Shown: positions 1 to 11,385, numbered from the stretch's first letter. The stretch is 64,000 nt of DNA from Ideonella alba (GCF_018069875.1 NZ_JAGQDF010000006.1:248001-312000), one strand, 5' to 3'. Made by a program: numbers and translations. Notes: a model not told the origin generated them from the sequence alone.

Positions 1-131
1 CCCCGCGCGGCCAGCTGGCCTCGCCGCTGGCCCAAGCCGACGTGGCCAAGGAAACCGCGCAGCTGCGCGACAAGGTGGAAAAGACCAAGGCGATCCCGCA
101 GCTGAGCATCGGCGTCAGCTACGTCTTCTGA
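1..131 (+). CDS. C-terminal end of an unidentified, probably outer-membrane protein
   Basis: Only the last 42 codons are present and the gene begins before the window. The readable end has a charged, coiled-coil-like stretch (AKETAQLRDKVEKTKAIP) followed by the terminal strand LSIGVSYVF. An amphipathic strand ending in a C-terminal phenylalanine is the usual recognition signal for outer-membrane beta-barrels, so this is probably such a protein, but the family cannot be named from this fragment. It converges on ubiE, with a repeat block filling the gap. Confidence 0.5.
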   Translation, partial: PRGQLASPLAQADVAKETAQLRDKVEKTKAIPQLSIGVSYVF

Positions 132-158
132 CCGACACCTGAGCGCGCGGGTAGGCGG

Positions 159-644
159 TCCGCCCAAGGCCCGCGCAGCCCCCTTGGGGGGCGAGTCCGG
201 ACGTGGTGCGTCCTGTGGACGCAGCACGCCTGACGAGCGGGGCAGCCGCCCGGCTGCCCGCGGCCTGCCAGGCGCGACGCCGCGCAGCGGCTAGCCTGGG
301 GGCCTCAGCCCGGGCCGCCGGGCCGCTCCCAAGGCCCGGGAGCCCCCCTGGGGGGTGGCGAAGCCGCAGCGCGGCGAGCCTGGGGGCCGACAGCGCGGGC
401 CGCCGGGCCGCCCCAAGGCCCGCGCAGCCCCCTCGGGGGGGCGAGTCCGGACGTGGTGCGTCCTGTGGACGCAGCACGCCTGACGAGCGGGGTAGCCGTC
501 AGGCTGCCCGCGGCCTGCCAGGCGCGACGCCGCGCAGCGGCTAGCCTGGGGGCCGACAGCGCGGGCCGCCGGGCCGCCCCAAGGCCCGCGCAGCCCCCTC
601 GGGGGGTGGCAAAGCCGCAGCGCGGCGAGCCTGGGGGCTCTAGT
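159..644. repeat. Tandem block of GC-rich dispersed repeats, 250-bp period
   Basis: This gap of about 500 bp between convergent genes holds no credible gene. It contains two copies of a complex unit exactly 250 bp apart: GCGAGTCCGG starts at 191 and again at 441, and the copies stay almost identical for about 115 bp. Within it are several CCCCC(T/C)NGGGGGG hairpins with flanking blocks such as CCGGGCCGCCCCAAGGC. The same hairpin family occurs near 8637, 42524 and 53541. The open frames running through it follow the repeat on both strands and look non-coding. It abuts the ubiE stop codon, so the hairpins could end transcription from both sides. Confidence 0.8.
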
Positions 645-1376
645 TCAACACTTGATGCCCACGTGCAGCGCCACCACGCCGCCGGTCATGTTGTGCACAT
701 CCACATGGCCGAAGCCGGCGGTCTTCATCATCGCCTTCAGCGTGGCCTGGTCGGGGTGCATGCGGATCGACTCGGCCAGGTAGCGGTAGCTGTCGGCATC
801 GCCGGCCACCAGGCTGCCGATGCGCGGCAGGATGCTGAACGAGTACCAGTCGTAGGGCTTTTGCAGCGGCGCCGCCACCTTCGAGAACTCCAGCACCAGC
901 AGCCGCCCGCCCGGGCGCAGCACGCGGCACATCTCGGCCAGCGCGATGTCCTTGTGGGTCATGTTGCGCAGGCCGAAGGCCACGCTGACCAGGTCGAAGC
1001 TGGCTTCCGGGTAGGGCAGTTGCTCGGCGTCACACAGGTTGGTGGGCAGCGCCAGGCCTTCGTCGAGCAGCCGGTCGCGGCCGGTGCGCAGCATCGCCTC
1101 GTTGATGTCGGTGTGGACCACCATGCCTCGCTCGCCCACTTTGCGCGCAAAGGCGCGCGAGAGGTCGCCGGTGCCGCCGGCGATGTCGAGCACCCGGTCG
1201 CCGTCCTTCAGGTTGGCCACCGCCACCGTGTAGGCCTTCCAGGCGCGGTGCAGGCCCATCGACATCAGGTCGTTCATGATGTCGTACTTGGAGGCCACCG
1301 AATCGAAGACGCCCTTGACCTTGCTGGCCTTGGCGGTCTCGTCGACAGTCTGGAAACCGAAATGGGTCTGCGACAT
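645..1376 (-). CDS. ubiE: Ubiquinone/menaquinone biosynthesis C-methyltransferase UbiE
   Basis: SAM-dependent methyltransferase that adds the C2 methyl group in ubiquinone (and, where present, menaquinone) synthesis. The 243-residue product has the family length. The SAM-binding motif [11 protein letters not shown], is at about residues 62-71; the family signatures [10 protein letters not shown] and the C-terminal [15 protein letters not shown] are present. The ATG at 1376 is chosen because AGGAG lies about eight bases upstream; an in-frame extension to 1484 would run into the neighbouring gene. It is last in a co-directional group with the DUF971, HIT and FAD oxidoreductase genes, a usual Burkholderiales arrangement. 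Confidence 0.97.
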   Translation of the reverse strand: MSQTHFGFQTVDETAKASKVKGVFDSVASKYDIMNDLMSMGLHRAWKAYTVAVANLKDGDRVLDIAGGTGDLSRAFARKVGERGMVVHTDINEAMLRTGRDRLLDEGLALPTNLCDAEQLPYPEASFDLVSVAFGLRNMTHKDIALAEMCRVLRPGGRLLVLEFSKVAAPLQKPYDWYSFSILPRIGSLVAGDADSYRYLAESIRMHPDQATLKAMMKTAGFGHVDVHNMTGGVVALHVGIKC

Positions 1377-1390
1377 GGTGCGCTCCTGGA

Positions 1391-1792
1391 TCAGTGCGAG
1401 CTGCAGGCGCTGCCGGCCTTGGGCGGCATCGGCGCGTCGCGGTCCACGCCGGCTTCCTGCAGGCGCTGCTCGTAGCGCGACCACAGGTCCGCCTGCTCGG
1501 CGCCCAGGCGGTACAGGTACTCCCAGGTGAAGATGCCGCTGTCGTGGCCGTCGTCGAAGCTGGGCTGCACCGCGTAGTGGCCAACCGGCTCGATGGCGAT
1601 GATGCCGACCTGGCGCTTGCCGGTCTGCAGCGTCTCCTGGCCGGGGCCGTGGCCCATGACCTCGGCCGAGGGCGAGTACACCCGCATCAGCTCGAAGGGG
1701 ATGCGGAACTGCGCGCCATCACTGAAGGCGATCTCCAGCACGCGCGAGGCCTGGTGCAGGGTCAGGGCGGTGGGCAGCGGGGAAGCGGACAT
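1391..1792 (-). CDS. DUF971 (gamma-butyrobetaine hydroxylase-like N-terminal domain) protein
   Basis: Small 133-residue protein matching the DUF971 fold, also found as the N-terminal domain of gamma-butyrobetaine hydroxylase. Recognisable parts are the opening strand pattern [17 protein letters not shown] and the later [21 protein letters not shown]. Bacterial stand-alone members have been linked to Fe-S cluster handling, but the role here is unproved. The ATG at 1792 follows a GGAGA site; a GTG at 1810 overlapping the upstream stop would add six residues and is less likely. It lies 14 bases before ubiE and is probably co-transcribed with it. Confidence 0.85.
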   Translation of the reverse strand: MSASPLPTALTLHQASRVLEIAFSDGAQFRIPFELMRVYSPSAEVMGHGPGQETLQTGKRQVGIIAIEPVGHYAVQPSFDDGHDSGIFTWEYLYRLGAEQADLWSRYEQRLQEAGVDRDAPMPPKAGSACSSH

Positions 1793-1806
1793 GGGGGAAA
1801 TCTCCG

Positions 1807-2241
1807 TCACGGTGCGGCCAGGGCCGCGGCGATGCGCTCATCGACGGCCGGCAGGGCCAGGCCAATGCGGGCCAGCGCGTCCATGTCGCTGTCTCGCTGG
1901 CGCGCGCCCCAAATCGGCTGCGGGAAGTGGCTGTCGCGCTCGAAGCGCGCGATCACATGCCAGTGCAGGTGCGGCACCAGGTTGCCCAGCGCCGCCAGGT
2001 TGATCTTGGTGGGCGACAGCTGCTCGCGCAATGCGCGCTCCACGGTCACCACGGTATCCATCGCGTGGCTGCGGTCGGCAGCCGACAGGTCGCTGAACTC
2101 GGCCACGTGGGCGTTCCAGATGACGCGGTAGAAGGCCGGAAAATCCGGCGCGTCCTGCACCCGCACCACGCGCAGACGCGGCGTGGAGGCCACCACCGAC
2201 CAGGCCGGTGTCTCCAGGTGGGTGCACAGCTCGCAGGCCAT
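1807..2241 (-). CDS. HIT-family hydrolase
   Basis: Protein of 144 residues with the histidine-triad motif HLHWHV (H-x-H-x-H), which hydrolyses or transfers nucleotidyl groups from phosphoramidate or dinucleotide substrates. The N-terminal CELC pair resembles the zinc-binding cysteines of some HIT proteins. It differs clearly from the HinT-like protein at 36270, so the window carries two HIT paralogues. Its start overlaps the stop of the large oxidoreductase (TGATG), which indicates translational coupling. An in-frame GTG one codon earlier is an alternative start. The substrate is unknown. Confidence 0.88.
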   Translation of the reverse strand: MACELCTHLETPAWSVVASTPRLRVVRVQDAPDFPAFYRVIWNAHVAEFSDLSAADRSHAMDTVVTVERALREQLSPTKINLAALGNLVPHLHWHVIARFERDSHFPQPIWGARQRDSDMDALARIGLALPAVDERIAAALAAP

Positions 2242-5200
2242 CACACCAGCACGCGCTCGATGCCGCCGGCGTTGGCGCGGGCGACATAGTCTTCCAGCCA
2301 GGTCGGGCCCAGCAGCTGGCGGGCCATCTCGACCACCACGTAGTCGGCTTCCAGCAGGCCGTTGGCCAGGTCATCGCCATAGCGCGACAGACCCTGCAGG
2401 CAGCTGGGGCAGCTGGTGAGGATCTTCAGGTTGTCCTGCGCGCCGACGCTGCCGGTGGCGCGCAGCGCCGCCTCGGCCTTGCGGATCTCTTCTTCCTTGC
2501 GGAAGCGCACCTGGGTGGCGATGTCAGGACGGCTCACGCCCAGCGTGCCGGACTCACCGCAGCAGCGCTCGCTCTTGACCACCGCGGGCCCGACCAGCGC
2601 GCGCACGGTCTTCAGCGAGTCCTGCTGCTTCATCGGGCTGTGGCAGGGCTCGTGGTAGAGGAAACCGCCCTTCGAGCCATCGAGGGTGATGCCCTTCTCG
2701 AGCAGGAACTCGTGGATGTCGACGATGCGGCAGCCGGGGAAGATCTCCTCGAACTTGTAGCCCTGCAGTTGGTCATAGCAGGTGCCGCAGGAGACCACCA
2801 CGGTCTTGATGTCCAGGTAGTTCAGCGTGTTGGCCACGCGGTGGAACAGCACCCGGTTGTCGGTGATCATCTTCTCGGCCACGTCGAACTGACCCGAGCC
2901 GCGCTGCGGGTAGCCGCAGCACAAGTAGCCGGGCGGCAGCACGGTCTGCACGCCGGCCTGCCACAGCATGGCCTGGGTGGCCAGACCCACCTGGCTGAAC
3001 AGGCGCTCGGAGCCGCAGCCGGGGAAGTAGAAGACGGCCTCGCTGTCCGCAGTGGTGGCTTGCGGGTCGCGGATGATCGGCACGTAGTTCTTGTCTTCCA
3101 CATCCAGCAGCGCGCGGGCGGTCTTCTTGGGCAGGCCGCCGGGCATCTTCTTGTTGATGAAGTGGATGACCTGTTCCTTCAGCGGCGCCGCGCCCACCGT
3201 GGCCGGCGGGGCCGCGGTCTGCTTGCGGGCGGCCAGCTTCAGCACATCGTGCGCCAGGCGCTGGGCCTTCATGCCCACGCCCACCATCGCGCTGCGTGCC
3301 AGCTTGATGGTCTCGGGGCTGGTGGCGTTGAGCATCAGCATGGCCGCCGCGTTGCCGGGGCGCCAGGTCTTGTGGCCCATCTTGCGCAGCAGGTTGCGCA
3401 TGGCCATCGAGACATCACCGAAGTCGATCTTCACCGGGCAGGGGCTGAGGCACTTGTGGCAGACCGTGCAGTGGTCGGCCACGTCCTCGAACTCGCCCCA
3501 GTGGGCGATCGACACGCCGCGGCGGGTCTGCTCCTCATAGAGGAAGGCTTCGACCAGCAGCGAGGTGGCGAGGATCTTGTTGCGCGGGCTGTACAGCAGG
3601 TTGGCGCGCGGCACATGGGTGGAGCACACCGGCTTGCACTTGCCGCAGCGCAGGCAGTCCTTGACCGAGTTGGCGATGTCGCCGATGTCGCTCTGCTGCA
3701 TGATCAGCGACTCGTGCCCCATCAGGCCGAAGCTGGGCGTGTAGGCGTGCGTCAGGTCGGCCGCGTGGACATCCTCGCCCAGGCGCGTGCGGGCCTCGCC
3801 GCGCAGCAGCTTGCCCTTGTTGAAGCGGCCTTCCGGGTCGACCTGGGCCTTGTAGGCCGCAAAGCTGGCGATCTCGTCGTCGGACAGGAACTCGAGCTTG
3901 GTGATGCCGATGCCGTGCTCGCCGCTGATCACGCCGCCCAGGCTGCGCGCCAGCACCATGATCCGGCCCACCGCCTCGTGGGCGGTCTGCAGCATCTCGT
4001 AGTTGTCGGAGTTGACCGGGATGTTGGTGTGCACATTGCCGTCGCCGGCATGCATGTGCAGCGCCACCCACACCCGGCCGCGCAGCACCTGCTGGTGGAT
4101 GCGGCGGCATTCGTCGATCACCGGGGCGAACACGGCGCCCGAGAACAGCGTCTGCAGCGGGCGCAGCAACTCGCGCTTCCAGGAGGCGCGCAGGCTGCCG
4201 TCCTGCAGCTGGTCGAACCAGCTGCGGGTCTCGTTGGGATCCACCTGGTCCAGGCGGCTCATCCAGTGCTGCCAGCGGGCGCGCACGTCGCGCACCAGCG
4301 CCAGCGCCTGCTGGGTACGGTCCTCGATCAGGTCGGCGGCGGGCAGCTCGGACGCGTCCTCGGTCTTGCCCAGCGGCAGCGCGCCGCCGGTGAAGAAGGC
4401 TTCGAGCTGGTCGGCCAGCGCCACCTTGTTGCGCAGCGACAGCTCGATGTTGATGCGCTCGATGCCCAGCGTGTACTCGCCCATGCGCTCGAGCGGGATC
4501 ACCACGTCCTCGTTGACCTTGAAGGCGTTGGTGTGGCGGCTGATGGCCGCGGTGCGCTTGCGGTCGAGCCAGAACTTCTTGCGTGACTCGGCGCTGACGG
4601 CCACGAAGCCCTCGCCCGAGCGGCCGTTGGCCAGGCGCACGACCTCCGAGGTGGCGCGCGCCACCGCATCCTCGTCGTCGCCGACGATGTCACCCACCAG
4701 CACCATCTTCGGCAGGCCACCGCGCTTGCTCTTGGTGGTGTAGCCCACCGCCTTCAGGTAGCGGTCGTCCAGATGCTCCAGGCCGGCGAGGATGGCACCG
4801 CCCGGGCGCTTCATCTCGTCGAACATGAAGTCCTTGATCTCGACGATCGAGGGCACGCAGTCCCTGGGGTTGCCGAAGAACTCCAGGCACACCGTGCGGG
4901 TGTGCGCCGGCATGCGGTGCACCACCCAGCGCGCGCTGGTGATCAGGCCGTCACAGCCTTCCTTCTGCACGCCGGGCAGGCCGGCGAGGAACTTGTCGGT
5001 GACGTCCTTGCCCAGGCCTTCCTTGCGGAACACGCGGCCGGGGATGTCCAGCGTCTCGGTGCGCTCCAGGACCTTGCCGCTGGCGTCGAAGTACTTCAGC
5101 TCGAAGCGGGCGGTGGGGACGTCGTGGATCTTGCCCAGGTTGTGGCCGACGCGGGTGACCTCGAGCCACTTGGCCTCGGGCGTGACCATGCGCCAGCTGG

Positions 5201-6158
5201 CCAGGTTGTCCAGCGCGGTGCCCCACAGCACGGCCTTCTTGCCGCCGGCGTTCATCGCGATGTTGCCGCCGATGCACGAGGCCTCGGCCGAGGTGGGATC
5301 GACCGCGAAGACATAGCCGGCACGCTCGGCCGCATCGGCCACGCGCTGCGTGACCACGCCGGCGCCGGTCCAGATCGTGGGCACCTTCTGCGCCAGACCC
5401 GGCAGCTCGACCAGCTCGACCTCGGTCATCTGCTCGAGCTTCTCGGTGTTGATGACCGCGCTCTTCCAGGTCAGCGGCACCGCGCCGCCGGTGTAGCCGG
5501 TGCCGCCGCCGCGCGGCACGATGGTCAGGCCCAGCTCGACACAGGCGGCCACCAGGTGGGCCATCTCGGCTTCGGTGTCGGGGGTCAGCACGACGAAGGG
5601 GTATTCGACGCGCCAGTCGGTGGCGTCGGTGACGTGCGAGACGCGGCTCAGGCCGTCGAACTTGACGTTGTCCTTGGCGGTGTGGCGGCCCAGCAGGCGG
5701 CGGCAGCGCTGGCGCAGCGCCGCCACTTCATTGAAGCGCGCATCGAAACGCTGCACGGCCGCGCTGGCGGCGGCGAGCAGCTCGCCCACGGCCTGGTCGC
5801 GCGCCGGGTCGGCCTCGGGCGTGCGGCGCTTCTCGACCTCGCCCAGGCGGTGGCGCAGCGCGTCGATCAGCAGCGCGCGCCGGCGCGGGTTGTCCAGCAG
5901 GTCGTCTTCCAGGTAGGGGTTGCGCTGCACCACCCAGATGTCGCCCAGCACCTCGTAGAGCATGCGGGCGGAGCGGCCGGTGCGGCGTTCCTCGCGCAGG
6001 CGGTTCAGGACTTCCCAGGCGCGCGGGCCCAGCAGGCGCAGCACGATCTCGCGGTCGGACAGCGAGGTGTAGTTGTACGGAATCTCGCGCAGCCGGGGCG
6101 CGCTGTCGTGGCGGTCGGCGACGGGCGCCAGGGGAGCGATCGGGTGCGGGGCGTTCAT
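2241..6158 (-). CDS. DUF3683-type FAD/4Fe-4S oxidoreductase (GlcD/GlcF-like fusion)
   Basis: A 1305-residue protein fusing all parts of a glycolate/lactate-type dehydrogenase. In order: an N-terminal DUF3683 region (about 25-110); an FAD-binding PCMH domain with [13 protein letters not shown]; an FAD-oxidase C-terminal domain with [10 protein letters not shown] and GEHGIGITK; two 4Fe-4S clusters ([11 protein letters not shown] and [12 protein letters not shown]); and two CCG domains ([11 protein letters not shown] and SERCCGESG). It probably oxidises a 2-hydroxyacid and passes electrons to quinones at the membrane, as YdiJ/D-2-hydroxyglutarate dehydrogenase and D-lactate dehydrogenases do. 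The exact substrate cannot be read from sequence. The ATG at 6158 is the natural start, though no strong ribosome site is visible. It leads the ubiE-containing group. Confidence 0.9.
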   Translation of the reverse strand: MNAPHPIAPLAPVADRHDSAPRLREIPYNYTSLSDREIVLRLLGPRAWEVLNRLREERRTGRSARMLYEVLGDIWVVQRNPYLEDDLLDNPRRRALLIDALRHRLGEVEKRRTPEADPARDQAVGELLAAASAAVQRFDARFNEVAALRQRCRRLLGRHTAKDNVKFDGLSRVSHVTDATDWRVEYPFVVLTPDTEAEMAHLVAACVELGLTIVPRGGGTGYTGGAVPLTWKSAVINTEKLEQMTEVELVELPGLAQKVPTIWTGAGVVTQRVADAAERAGYVFAVDPTSAEASCIGGNIAMNAGGKKAVLWGTALDNLASWRMVTPEAKWLEVTRVGHNLGKIHDVPTARFELKYFDASGKVLERTETLDIPGRVFRKEGLGKDVTDKFLAGLPGVQKEGCDGLITSARWVVHRMPAHTRTVCLEFFGNPRDCVPSIVEIKDFMFDEMKRPGGAILAGLEHLDDRYLKAVGYTTKSKRGGLPKMVLVGDIVGDDEDAVARATSEVVRLANGRSGEGFVAVSAESRKKFWLDRKRTAAISRHTNAFKVNEDVVIPLERMGEYTLGIERINIELSLRNKVALADQLEAFFTGGALPLGKTEDASELPAADLIEDRTQQALALVRDVRARWQHWMSRLDQVDPNETRSWFDQLQDGSLRASWKRELLRPLQTLFSGAVFAPVIDECRRIHQQVLRGRVWVALHMHAGDGNVHTNIPVNSDNYEMLQTAHEAVGRIMVLARSLGGVISGEHGIGITKLEFLSDDEIASFAAYKAQVDPEGRFNKGKLLRGEARTRLGEDVHAADLTHAYTPSFGLMGHESLIMQQSDIGDIANSVKDCLRCGKCKPVCSTHVPRANLLYSPRNKILATSLLVEAFLYEEQTRRGVSIAHWGEFEDVADHCTVCHKCLSPCPVKIDFGDVSMAMRNLLRKMGHKTWRPGNAAAMLMLNATSPETIKLARSAMVGVGMKAQRLAHDVLKLAARKQTAAPPATVGAAPLKEQVIHFINKKMPGGLPKKTARALLDVEDKNYVPIIRDPQATTADSEAVFYFPGCGSERLFSQVGLATQAMLWQAGVQTVLPPGYLCCGYPQRGSGQFDVAEKMITDNRVLFHRVANTLNYLDIKTVVVSCGTCYDQLQGYKFEEIFPGCRIVDIHEFLLEKGITLDGSKGGFLYHEPCHSPMKQQDSLKTVRALVGPAVVKSERCCGESGTLGVSRPDIATQVRFRKEEEIRKAEAALRATGSVGAQDNLKILTSCPSCLQGLSRYGDDLANGLLEADYVVVEMARQLLGPTWLEDYVARANAGGIERVLV

Positions 6159-6408
6159 GTCGGGCAGGTGCTCGGGCCGGGCGCCGGGCGGGCGGGGCAC
6201 GGTGCGCCTGGCTGTGGGCTCGGCGGAACGTGGGCGCGAATCCTACCGCAGTGCAGCAAACCACACCGCTCAGAGGGACCGCGGCCGCCCCCGGTCAGCG
6301 GCAACCGGGTTTCTCCGGCTTGCCCAGGAACCGCTTGAGCGGCGACAACGCGATTGTCACATGCGGGAGACAGACTCTCGCCTTCGCCTTTTTCCCGGAG
6401 ACATCCCG
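6159..6408. promoter_or_regulatory. Divergent promoter region between the FAD oxidoreductase and ugpB
   Basis: About 250 bp between divergent genes must hold the promoters of both groups. No convincing sigma-70 boxes stand out. A single ATTGTCACATG at 6350-6360 resembles half of a Pho box (CTGTCAT-type), and GGAG sits just before the ugpB ATG. Since ugp genes are phosphate-regulated in enterobacteria, the half site is worth noting, but alone it is weak evidence. Confidence 0.35.
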
Positions 6409-7710
6409 ATGAAGCAACGTTTGGCCCTGCTGGCCGTGGCCGGCCTGATGAGCACCACCGCGCAGGCACAGGTCGAGGTCCAGTGGTGGCACTCGATGGG
6501 CGGCGCCCTGGGCGAATGGGTGAACGACCTGGCCAAGGACTTCAACGCCAGCCAGAAGGACTACAAAATCGTCCCCACCTTCAAGGGCAGCTACGACGAG
6601 TCGATGACCGCCGCGATCGCCGCCTTCCGTGCCGGCAATGCGCCGCACATCCTGCAGGTCTTCGAGGTGGGCACCGCCACGATGATGGCCAGCAAGGGCG
6701 CGATCAAGCCGGTGGCCGAGGTGATGAAGGAAGCCGGCCAGAAGTTCGACCCGGGCGCCTACGTGCCCGCGGTGGCCGGCTACTACACCGCGCCCAATGG
6801 CCAGATGCTGAGCTTCCCGTTCAACAGCTCCACGCCCGTCTTCCACTACAACAAGGACGCGCTCAAGGCCGCCGGCCTGGACCCGAACAAGCCGCCCACC
6901 ACCTGGCCCGAGGTGGCCCTGGCCGCCGCCAAGCTCAAGGCCAGCGGCCACAAGTGCCCCTACACCACCAGCTGGATCAGCTGGACCCAGCTGGAGAGCT
7001 TCTCGGCCTGGCACAACACGCTGTTCGCCACCAAGAACAACGGCTTCGGTGGCCTGGACACCCGGCTGGCCTTCAACACGCCGCTGCATGTCCGCCACAT
7101 CGAGAACCTGGCCAACATGGCCCAGCAGGGCCTGTTCGTCTACAAGGGCCGCGGCAACAAGGCCGATGCGGTCTTCGTCTCGGGCGAATGCGCGATGATG
7201 ACCGGCTCCTCGGCGCTGTACGGCAACGTCAAGCGCAACGGCAAGTTCGACTACGGCATCGGCGCCCTGCCCTACTACCCGGATGTGCCCGGCGCGCCGC
7301 AGAACACCGTGATCGGCGGCGCCAGCCTGTGGGTGATGTCGGGCAAGAAGCCGGCCGAATACAAGGGCGTGGCGGCCTTCTTCGCCTACCTGTCGCAGCC
7401 CGAGGTGGCCGCCAAGAGCCACCAGCGCACCGGCTACCTGCCGGTGACCAAGGCCTCGTTCGAGCTGACCGACAAGTCGGGCTTCTACAAGGAGAACCCG
7501 GGCACCGACGTCTCGGTCACGCAGATGATCCGCAAGACCACCGACAAGTCGCGCGGCGTGCGCCTGGGCAACTTCGTTCAGATCCGCACCATCATCGACG
7601 AGGAGCTCGAGGGCGTGTGGGCCGGCAAGAAGAGCGCCAAGGAGGCGATCGACACCGCCATCACGCGCGGCAACGAGCAGCTCGAGCGCTTCCAGAAGGC
7701 CCAGAAGTGA
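6409..7710 (+). CDS. ugpB: sn-Glycerol-3-phosphate ABC transporter, substrate-binding protein UgpB
   Basis: Periplasmic solute-binding protein of 433 residues that captures glycerol-3-phosphate and its diesters for the UgpAEC transporter. A Sec signal peptide (MKQRLALLAVAGLMSTTAQAQ) is followed by the family start VEVQWWHSMGGALGEWV. Other typical segments are SFPFNSSTPVFHYNKDALK and a conserved WISWTQLESFSAWHNT. The ATG at 6409 is preceded by CCGGAG. It opens a five-gene operon in the order B-A-E-C-Q, with 36 bases to ugpA. Family length and full operon context make the assignment firm. Confidence 0.97.
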   Translation: MKQRLALLAVAGLMSTTAQAQVEVQWWHSMGGALGEWVNDLAKDFNASQKDYKIVPTFKGSYDESMTAAIAAFRAGNAPHILQVFEVGTATMMASKGAIKPVAEVMKEAGQKFDPGAYVPAVAGYYTAPNGQMLSFPFNSSTPVFHYNKDALKAAGLDPNKPPTTWPEVALAAAKLKASGHKCPYTTSWISWTQLESFSAWHNTLFATKNNGFGGLDTRLAFNTPLHVRHIENLANMAQQGLFVYKGRGNKADAVFVSGECAMMTGSSALYGNVKRNGKFDYGIGALPYYPDVPGAPQNTVIGGASLWVMSGKKPAEYKGVAAFFAYLSQPEVAAKSHQRTGYLPVTKASFELTDKSGFYKENPGTDVSVTQMIRKTTDKSRGVRLGNFVQIRTIIDEELEGVWAGKKSAKEAIDTAITRGNEQLERFQKAQK

Positions 7711-7746
7711 CCTGAATGGCCGCCCCCGCCCGGGGCGGCCCCTGCG

Positions 7747-8628
7747 ATGGAAAAACGCGTCCTCTTCCGCAGCCGCTGGCTGCCCTGGCTGCTGATCGCC
7801 CCGCAGATGGCGATCGTGCTGGTGTTCTTTTTCTGGCCTGCCGCGCAGGCCTTGTGGCAGAGCGTGCTGCAGCAGGATGCCTTCGGCACCAGCACCGAGT
7901 TTGTCGGCCTGGCCAATTTCGAGCGCCTGTTCAGCGATCCGGCCTATCTGGACTCGTTCAAGCTGACCGCGCTGTATTCCGCGCTGGTGGCGGGCACCGG
8001 ATTGGCGGTGTCGCTGCTGCTGGCGGTGATGGCCGACCGCGTGGTGCGCGGCTCGCGCTTCTACCGCACGCTGCTGGTCTGGCCCTATGCAGTGGCACCG
8101 GCGGTGGCGGGCGTGCTGTGGATGTTCCTGTTCATGCCGGGCCTGGGCGTGGTCAGCCACGGTCTGGGCTGGCTAGGCATCGAGTGGAACCACCTGCTCG
8201 ACAGCGGCCATGCGCTGACGCTGATCGTGGTGGCCGCGGTGTGGAAGCAGATCTCGTACAACTTCCTGTTCTTCCTGGCCGGGCTGCAGGCGATCCCCAA
8301 GTCATTGATCGAGGCCGCAGCAATCGACGGCGCCGGCCCGTGGCGGCGCTTCTGGACGGTGCAGTTCCCGCTGCTGTCGCCCACCGCCTTCTTCCTGCTG
8401 GTGATGAACATCGTCTACGCCTTCTTCGACACCTTCGCGATCGTCGATGCGGCCACCAGCGGTGGCCCGGGCAAGGACACGTCCATCCTGGTCTACAAGG
8501 TCTACTACGACGGCTTCAAGGCGCTGGACATGGGCGGCTCTGCCGCGCAGTCGGTGGTGCTGATGGTGGTGGTGGTGGCGCTGACGGTGCTGCAGTTCCG
8601 TTTCGTCGAGCGCAAGGTTCAGTATTGA
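7747..8628 (+). CDS. ugpA: sn-Glycerol-3-phosphate ABC transporter permease UgpA
   Basis: Inner-membrane permease of 293 residues with six predicted spans, partnering UgpE to form the channel. The cytoplasmic EAA loop that docks on the ATPase reads [20 protein letters not shown]. The N terminus ([21 protein letters not shown]) and the stretch [16 protein letters not shown] are typical of UgpA. It is followed not by the usual short spacer but by an 83-bp gap containing a dispersed repeat before ugpE. Confidence 0.96.
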   Translation: MEKRVLFRSRWLPWLLIAPQMAIVLVFFFWPAAQALWQSVLQQDAFGTSTEFVGLANFERLFSDPAYLDSFKLTALYSALVAGTGLAVSLLLAVMADRVVRGSRFYRTLLVWPYAVAPAVAGVLWMFLFMPGLGVVSHGLGWLGIEWNHLLDSGHALTLIVVAAVWKQISYNFLFFLAGLQAIPKSLIEAAAIDGAGPWRRFWTVQFPLLSPTAFFLLVMNIVYAFFDTFAIVDAATSGGPGKDTSILVYKVYYDGFKALDMGGSAAQSVVLMVVVVALTVLQFRFVERKVQY

Positions 8629-8636
8629 CAACATGA

Positions 8637-8711
8637 AGCCCCCAAGCTCACTTCGTTCGCTACCCCCCGAGGGGGCTGTCAGTACCTTCGGAACGGCCGG
8701 GCGGTACTGAC
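8637..8711 (+). repeat. Dispersed GC-hairpin repeat inside the ugp operon
   Basis: Two hairpins lie back to back. The first pairs AGCCCCC (8637-8643) with GGGGGCT (8671-8677) and encloses an inner CCCCCCGAGGGGG. The second is a perfect 10-base inverted repeat, TGTCAGTACC (8677-8686) with GGTACTGACA (8703-8712), whose last base is the A of the ugpE start codon. The layout matches the copy at 53541, which also has a GCCCCC...GGGGGC hairpin followed by a CTTNGG...CGGCCGGGCGG-like segment. It begins eight bases after the ugpA stop codon and leaves ugpE without a clear Shine-Dalgarno sequence. Confidence 0.8.
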
Positions 8712-9566
8712 ATGATCGAACGACGCCCCGTCGCCACGCTGCTGTCCCACCTGGTGCTGGTGCTGGGCGTGCTGGTCATCGTGTTCCCGGTGTGGCTGAC
8801 CTTCGTGGCCTCCACCCACACCGCCGAGGAGATCGCCCAGGGCCGACCGATGTCGATCTGGCCCGGCAGCCACCTGCTCGAGACCTACCGCCTGGCGCTG
8901 CTGGGTGGCCAGACCAGCGCCGGCTCCACGGTGCCGCCGGCGCTGCCGATGATGGGCATCAGCCTGGTCAGTGCGCTGGTCATCGCGCTGGGCAAGATCG
9001 CGATCTCGCTGCTGTCGGCCTTTGCCATCGTCTACTTCCGCTTCCCGCTGCGGGGGCTGGTGTTCTGGATGATCTTCGTCACGCTGATGCTGCCGGTGGA
9101 GGTGCGCATCGGGCCCACCTATGAGGTGGTGTCGCAGCTGGGCATGCTCAACAGCTATGCCGGCCTGACCGTGCCGCTGATCGCCAGCGCCACTGCCACC
9201 TTCCTGTTCCGCCAGTTCTTCCTGACCGTGCCCGACGAACTGGTGGAGGCCGCGCGCATCGACGGCGCCGGCCCGCTGCGCTTCTTCAAGGACGTGCTGC
9301 TGCCACTGTCGACCACCAGCATCGCGGCGCTGTTCGTGATCCAGTTCATCTACGGCTGGAACCAGTACCTGTGGCCGCTGCTGGTGACCACCGACGAGGG
9401 CATGTACCCGATCGTCATGGGCATCAAGCGCCTGATCGCCGGCGAGGCCTACACCGAGTGGAACGTGGTGATGGCCACGGCGATGCTGGCGATGCTGCCG
9501 CCGGCGCTGGTGGTGATCTTCATGCAGAAATGGTTCGTCAAGGGCCTGGTCGACTCCGAGAAATAA
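8712..9566 (+). CDS. ugpE: sn-Glycerol-3-phosphate ABC transporter permease UgpE
   Basis: Second permease subunit, 284 residues with six predicted spans. [19 protein letters not shown] followed by a long hydrophobic segment is the usual UgpE start, so the ATG at 8712 is retained although no ribosome site precedes it. The EAA loop is [20 protein letters not shown]. The segment [20 protein letters not shown] is strongly conserved in the family. The gene follows an intra-operon repeat whose hairpin overlaps the start codon and leads ugpC by three bases. Confidence 0.96.
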   Translation: MIERRPVATLLSHLVLVLGVLVIVFPVWLTFVASTHTAEEIAQGRPMSIWPGSHLLETYRLALLGGQTSAGSTVPPALPMMGISLVSALVIALGKIAISLLSAFAIVYFRFPLRGLVFWMIFVTLMLPVEVRIGPTYEVVSQLGMLNSYAGLTVPLIASATATFLFRQFFLTVPDELVEAARIDGAGPLRFFKDVLLPLSTTSIAALFVIQFIYGWNQYLWPLLVTTDEGMYPIVMGIKRLIAGEAYTEWNVVMATAMLAMLPPALVVIFMQKWFVKGLVDSEK

Positions 9567-9569
9567 GCC

Positions 9570-10633
<1,064 letters not shown>

Positions 10634-10637
<4 letters not shown>

Positions 10638-11377
10638 CCGGCGACTGGCCGCTGCCGCGCTGGATCGCCCACCGCGGCGCCGGGAAGCTGGCGCCCGAGA
10701 ACACGCTGGCCGCTTTCCGCGAAGGCGCGCGCCACGGCTACCGGGCCTTCGAGTGCGACGTCAAGCTCTCGGGCGACGACGTCGCCTTCCTGCTGCACGA
10801 CGCCACGCTGGAGCGCACCACCAACGGCCAGGGCCGTGCGGCGGATCTGCCCTGGTCGGCGCTGTCGCAGCTGGATGCGGGCGGCTGGCACAGCGCCGCC
10901 TTCGCCGGCGAACCGCCGGCCACGCTGGCGGCCATCGCCACCTGGCTGCAGCGCAACGACTTCGACCTCGATCTGGAGATCAAGCCCACGCCTGGTGATG
11001 AGGAACGCACCGGCCGCCTGGTGGCCGCCGAGGTGGCGCACCGCTGGGCCGGGCGCACGCGCGTGCCGCTGCTCAGTTCCTTCCGTCCCGAGGCGCTGGC
11101 TGGCGCGCGGGATGCCGCCCCCGAACTGCCGCGGGCGCTGCTGGTGGACACCGACTGGCCGGGCTGGTGGGCGGTGGCGCAGCAGCTGGGCTGCGTGGCG
11201 GTGATCACCAACTTCCGCCTGATGGATGGCGCGCTGTGCGAGCGGCTGCATGCCGCCGGGATGCGCGCGCTGTGCTACACGGTCAACGAGCCGGCGCAGG
11301 CGCAGCGCCTCCTGAGCGTCGGCGTGGACGGGCTGATCACCGACGCGGTGGACCGCTTCGACGCGAACGCCGGCTGA
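10634..11377 (+). CDS. ugpQ: Glycerophosphodiester phosphodiesterase UgpQ
   Basis: Cytoplasmic GDPD-family enzyme of 247 residues that cleaves imported glycerophosphodiesters to glycerol-3-phosphate and an alcohol. Catalytic and metal-binding motifs are visible: the opening HRG of [15 protein letters not shown], the [10 protein letters not shown] segment with its acidic pair, and [13 protein letters not shown]. The C-terminal [10 protein letters not shown] matches the family. No signal peptide is present, consistent with action after uptake. It overlaps ugpC and closes the operon. Confidence 0.96.
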
Positions 11378-11385
11378 ACCCGCTC

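Noticed and set aside
115..1475. Long open frames on both strands through the 159-644 repeat block and opposite ubiE
   Set aside because: They follow repeat periodicity and GC-rich codon bias, have no family features, and overlap a certain gene in another frame.
2208..6338. Very long plus-strand His/Ala/Gly-rich frames opposite the DUF3683 oxidoreductase
   Set aside because: Typical shadow frames of high-GC coding DNA; the minus-strand protein has complete domains.
6295..8160. 621-codon minus-strand frame opposite ugpB-ugpA
   Set aside because: Shadow of certain ugp genes, no recognisable domain or start.
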